44,428 nucleotides of DNA from Brevundimonas sp. (lineage in GTDB: Bacteria; Pseudomonadota; Alphaproteobacteria; Caulobacterales; Caulobacteraceae), in NCBI GenBank assembly GCA_004296955.1, contig SCVB01000106.1, positions 1-44,428 on the forward strand, written 5' to 3'. The position numbers and the translations under genes were made by a program. Below, piece by piece: positions 42,518 to 44,428 of the stretch. Each line of letters starts with the position of its first letter. The first letter of the stretch is position 1. The notes beneath the pieces were generated by a model, which searched no databases, was not told the origin of the DNA, and worked only from the letters and a program-made list of their open reading frames with translations.

Positions 42518-42988
42518 ATGACCTTCCGCATCACCGCCCTCCCCCTCGCCCCGTTCGAGCCGCTCCTGGCCCTCGACGACGCCGCCCTGCTGGCCCTCGG
42601 CGCGCGCCGCATGATCGCCGAGGCGCCCCACAGTTCGCCCTGCCGCGTCAGCCTCGCCGACGCCGAACCGGGCGAGGCCCTGATCCTGCTCAACCATCGT
42701 CACCTCGACGACCCGTCCAGCCCCTACCGCTCCGAAGGTCCGATCTTCGTCCGCGAGGCCGCCGCCGAGGCCCTTCCCGCGCCCGGCGAGGTCCCCGACA
42801 TGATCGGCCGCCGCCTGCTCTCGGTGCGGGCCTATGACGCCGACGGGATGATGACCGACGCCGATGTGGTCGAGGGCCGCGACCTGGCGGGCCGGCTGGA
42901 GCAATGGTTCGCCGACGACGCGGTCGTCCGCATCCACCTGCATACGGCGCGGCGCGGCTGTTACCTGGCCGCCGCGGCGCGGGCCTAG
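42518..42988 (+). CDS. DUF1203 domain-containing protein
   Basis: The 156-residue protein matches DUF1203: FRITALPLAPFEPLLALDDA, PHSSPCRVSLADAEPGEALI, ILLNHRHLDDPSSPYRSEGP, FVRE and C-terminal HLHTARRGCYLA. The conserved Cys in SPCR and in RGCY and the His in VRIHLHTA are features of the family, which has no established function. It is divergent from pepF (86 bases) and overlaps the convergent Nudix gene by four bases at CTAG. Confidence 0.87.
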   Translation: MTFRITALPLAPFEPLLALDDAALLALGARRMIAEAPHSSPCRVSLADAEPGEALILLNHRHLDDPSSPYRSEGPIFVREAAAEALPAPGEVPDMIGRRLLSVRAYDADGMMTDADVVEGRDLAGRLEQWFADDAVVRIHLHTARRGCYLAAAARA

Positions 42989-43419
42989 CCTTCGAAAGCG
43001 GCGATCAGGATCTTGAGATCCGGCTCGTCGACGCGGCGGACGGCCTCCTCCCGGCTGACCCAGGCCCGCTCGCGCTCGGCCTGTTCGCGCCAGGTCTCAT
43101 GCTCGATCCGGACCTCCAGGGCGTGGAGCGCGACCACGCACCAGCGCGGCGCGCGGCGCTTCAGCACCTTCAGATAGCGGAAGGCCCCCACCGGGGTTTC
43201 GCCGATCACGCCTTCGATCCCCGCCTCCTCCAGCGCCTCCTGGGCGGCGGATTCCGCATCCGTCCGGCCCGCCATCCGCCCGCCCTTGGGCGTGACCCAG
43301 CGCCGCGTCTCGCGCGAAGTGACGAGCAGGATCTCGATCCCCTCCGGTCCCCGCCGCCATGGCAGGGCCGCGACCTGACGCCGCTCGGCCGGCTGGGCGG
43401 GGTTCGACGGGACTGTCAT
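42985..43419 (-). CDS. Nudix hydrolase
   Basis: The 144-residue hydrolase starts at ATG 43419. The Nudix box runs from Gly46 (PKGGRMAGRTDAESAA) to QEALEEAGI (60-68). Glu61, Glu64 and Glu65 for metal are present, while the first Glu of the classical box is Arg52 and the Arg of REUxEE is Gln60. That variant is known in DIPP-like alphaproteobacterial Nudix proteins, so activity is expected. Nudix enzymes cleave nucleoside diphosphate-linked compounds; the substrate is unknown. It shares its stop region with the convergent DUF1203 gene. Confidence 0.9.
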   Translation of the reverse strand: MTVPSNPAQPAERRQVAALPWRRGPEGIEILLVTSRETRRWVTPKGGRMAGRTDAESAAQEALEEAGIEGVIGETPVGAFRYLKVLKRRAPRWCVVALHALEVRIEHETWREQAERERAWVSREEAVRRVDEPDLKILIAAFEG

Positions 43420-43526
43420 CGGTCGGGCGGAGATCCGGAGCCACGGGCGCCGCAGGCCGGCGCATGTCAAACCGTCCGTTGCCTGACGATTCCATGCAAT
43501 AGAATTCAGCGCCGTACCCGTTCAGG

Positions 43527-44027
43527 CTAGAGGCCGAATTTGGAGGCCGCCTCTTCGCCGGCCTCGCATTCGAAGCGGACGCAGAATTTCTCGCCCAGCT
43601 GGGTGAAGACCTCGGTCAGATGCGGCGTCATCACCGTCTCCAGCCGGACGCCGAATTCGAAATTCTTCTCGGTGATCGATCGCCCCAGCGGCGTGTCGTA
43701 AAAGGCGATCATCGCCTCGAGCTCCTCTTCGCTGAACAGCTCGGCGACATCGTCGGTCAGGTCGGCGAAGGTCGCCTGCATGGCCTGTTCGAAGGCCACG
43801 GACATGTTCCGGGTCAGCCAGTCGCGCTGGTCGTCCGGCATCTCCGACTTGGCGAAGGCCTCGTCGAAATAGGCGTTGATCGACTTCTCCAGGGTCTCGC
43901 CCTGGGTCACCTCGAGATACTGCTCCGCCAGGGCCAGCCGGCGGGCGTCTCCCGCCGCGTCCTGCGCCGCAGCCGGCGCGGCGAGGCCAAGCCAGACGGC
44001 GGCCAGCAACAGAATGACGATACGCAT
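43527..44027 (-). CDS. DUF2059 domain-containing secreted protein
   Basis: The 166-residue product has a signal peptide (MRIVILLLAAVWLGLAAP, cut near AAAQ, residue 22). The helical domain includes FADLTDDVAELFSEEELEAM and IAFYDTPLGRSITEKNFEF, the core of DUF2059, where FYDTPLG-S is the signature. Two cysteines (KFCVRFECEAG) near the C-terminus may form a disulfide. The protein is periplasmic by inference and of unknown function. An in-frame ATG at 44084 would place 19 residues before the signal peptide and was not used. Confidence 0.88.
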   Translation of the reverse strand: MRIVILLLAAVWLGLAAPAAAQDAAGDARRLALAEQYLEVTQGETLEKSINAYFDEAFAKSEMPDDQRDWLTRNMSVAFEQAMQATFADLTDDVAELFSEEELEAMIAFYDTPLGRSITEKNFEFGVRLETVMTPHLTEVFTQLGEKFCVRFECEAGEEAASKFGL

Positions 44028-44125
44028 CACGCCCCCAAGCGAAAGATCACCCCGAACCTTCGGTTGCCGACACGCCGGATACAAGCGTCAGTGCGACACA
44101 GGCGGCCGGAAAATGACCGGGTCAG

Positions 44126-44158
44126 AAAAAAAGGGCGGCGACCCTGCGGTCGCCGCCC
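44126..44158 (-). terminator. Strong rho-independent terminator of rplA
   Basis: GGGCGGCGACC (44133-44143) pairs perfectly with GGTCGCCGCCC (44148-44158) around CTGC. On the minus strand it is followed by seven T residues (the A-run at 44126-44132). It lies 24 bases downstream of the rplA stop. Confidence 0.92.
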
Positions 44159-44182
44159 TCTTCATTCAGTCTGTCAGGCCGA

Positions 44183-44428
<246 letters not shown>

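Noticed and set aside
42985-43419. Nudix box with Arg52 and Gln60 as evidence of an inactive enzyme
   Set aside because: The metal-binding Glu cluster is intact and this variant of the box is familiar in DIPP-like alphaproteobacterial members.

Overview
The window looks like a chromosomal segment of a high-GC alphaproteobacterium of the Caulobacterales, most likely Brevundimonas or a close relative. This rests on the very GC-rich codon use, a phoR-pstC-pstA-pstB-phoU-phoB cluster ordered as in Caulobacter, rpsU transcribed divergently from a COQ9-family gene, a split proton-translocating transhydrogenase preceded by an aa3-type oxidase subunit IV gene, and an isocitrate lyase divergent from a short-chain fatty acyl type regulator. 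The genus is an inference; no rRNA or tRNA gene was found.

Layout. 1-2.2 kb: a less GC-rich edge with a doubtful partial gene, a small membrane protein, a GNAT acetyltransferase, a secreted protein and three copies of a short palindromic repeat. 2.3-6.1 kb: COQ9-family gene and rpsU back to back, an intergenic repeat, and a NatAB-like ABC exporter operon. 6.1-12.7 kb: the phosphate-starvation module, with the sensor kinase, high-affinity phosphate transporter, PhoU and PhoB; a candidate Pho box precedes pstC and no pstS is present. 12.8-25.3 kb: Tat-exported gamma-glutamyltransferase, a secreted HExxH protein, Hsp33, a membrane-anchored SDR protein, a fused phosphoserine phosphatase/phosphoglycerate dehydrogenase, a GDSL autotransporter, a LytM-type peptidase and an MHYT hybrid histidine kinase. 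25.3-28.4 kb: the glyoxylate-shunt gene aceA with a small partner, divergent from its probable regulator across a region carrying three dyad elements. 28.4-33.2 kb: a secreted protein, an M1-like peptidase, a ParE-type toxin-antitoxin pair, a WYL regulator and small genes.

33.2-39.2 kb holds the most unusual arrangement: nine minus-strand genes with almost no space between them, built around pntAA, pntAB and pntB. Two small membrane proteins are interleaved between the transhydrogenase subunits, and a further membrane protein, an unknown protein, a frameshifted DUF985 cupin and a CYTH protein follow. 39.2-44.4 kb: a serine hydrolase, an M3 oligopeptidase, DUF1203, Nudix and DUF2059 genes, then the 3' end of rplA with its terminator.

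The region is compact. Genes commonly overlap through ATGA/GTGA/TGATG junctions, and three convergent pairs share the palindrome CTAG as their overlapping stop codons. I saw no insertion sequence, prophage, CRISPR array or integron. Nothing here is clearly a wholly new defence or mobile system; the best leads are the expanded pnt operon, the SerB-SerA fusion, the CTG-initiated rpsU, the aceA operators and the frameshifted cupin.
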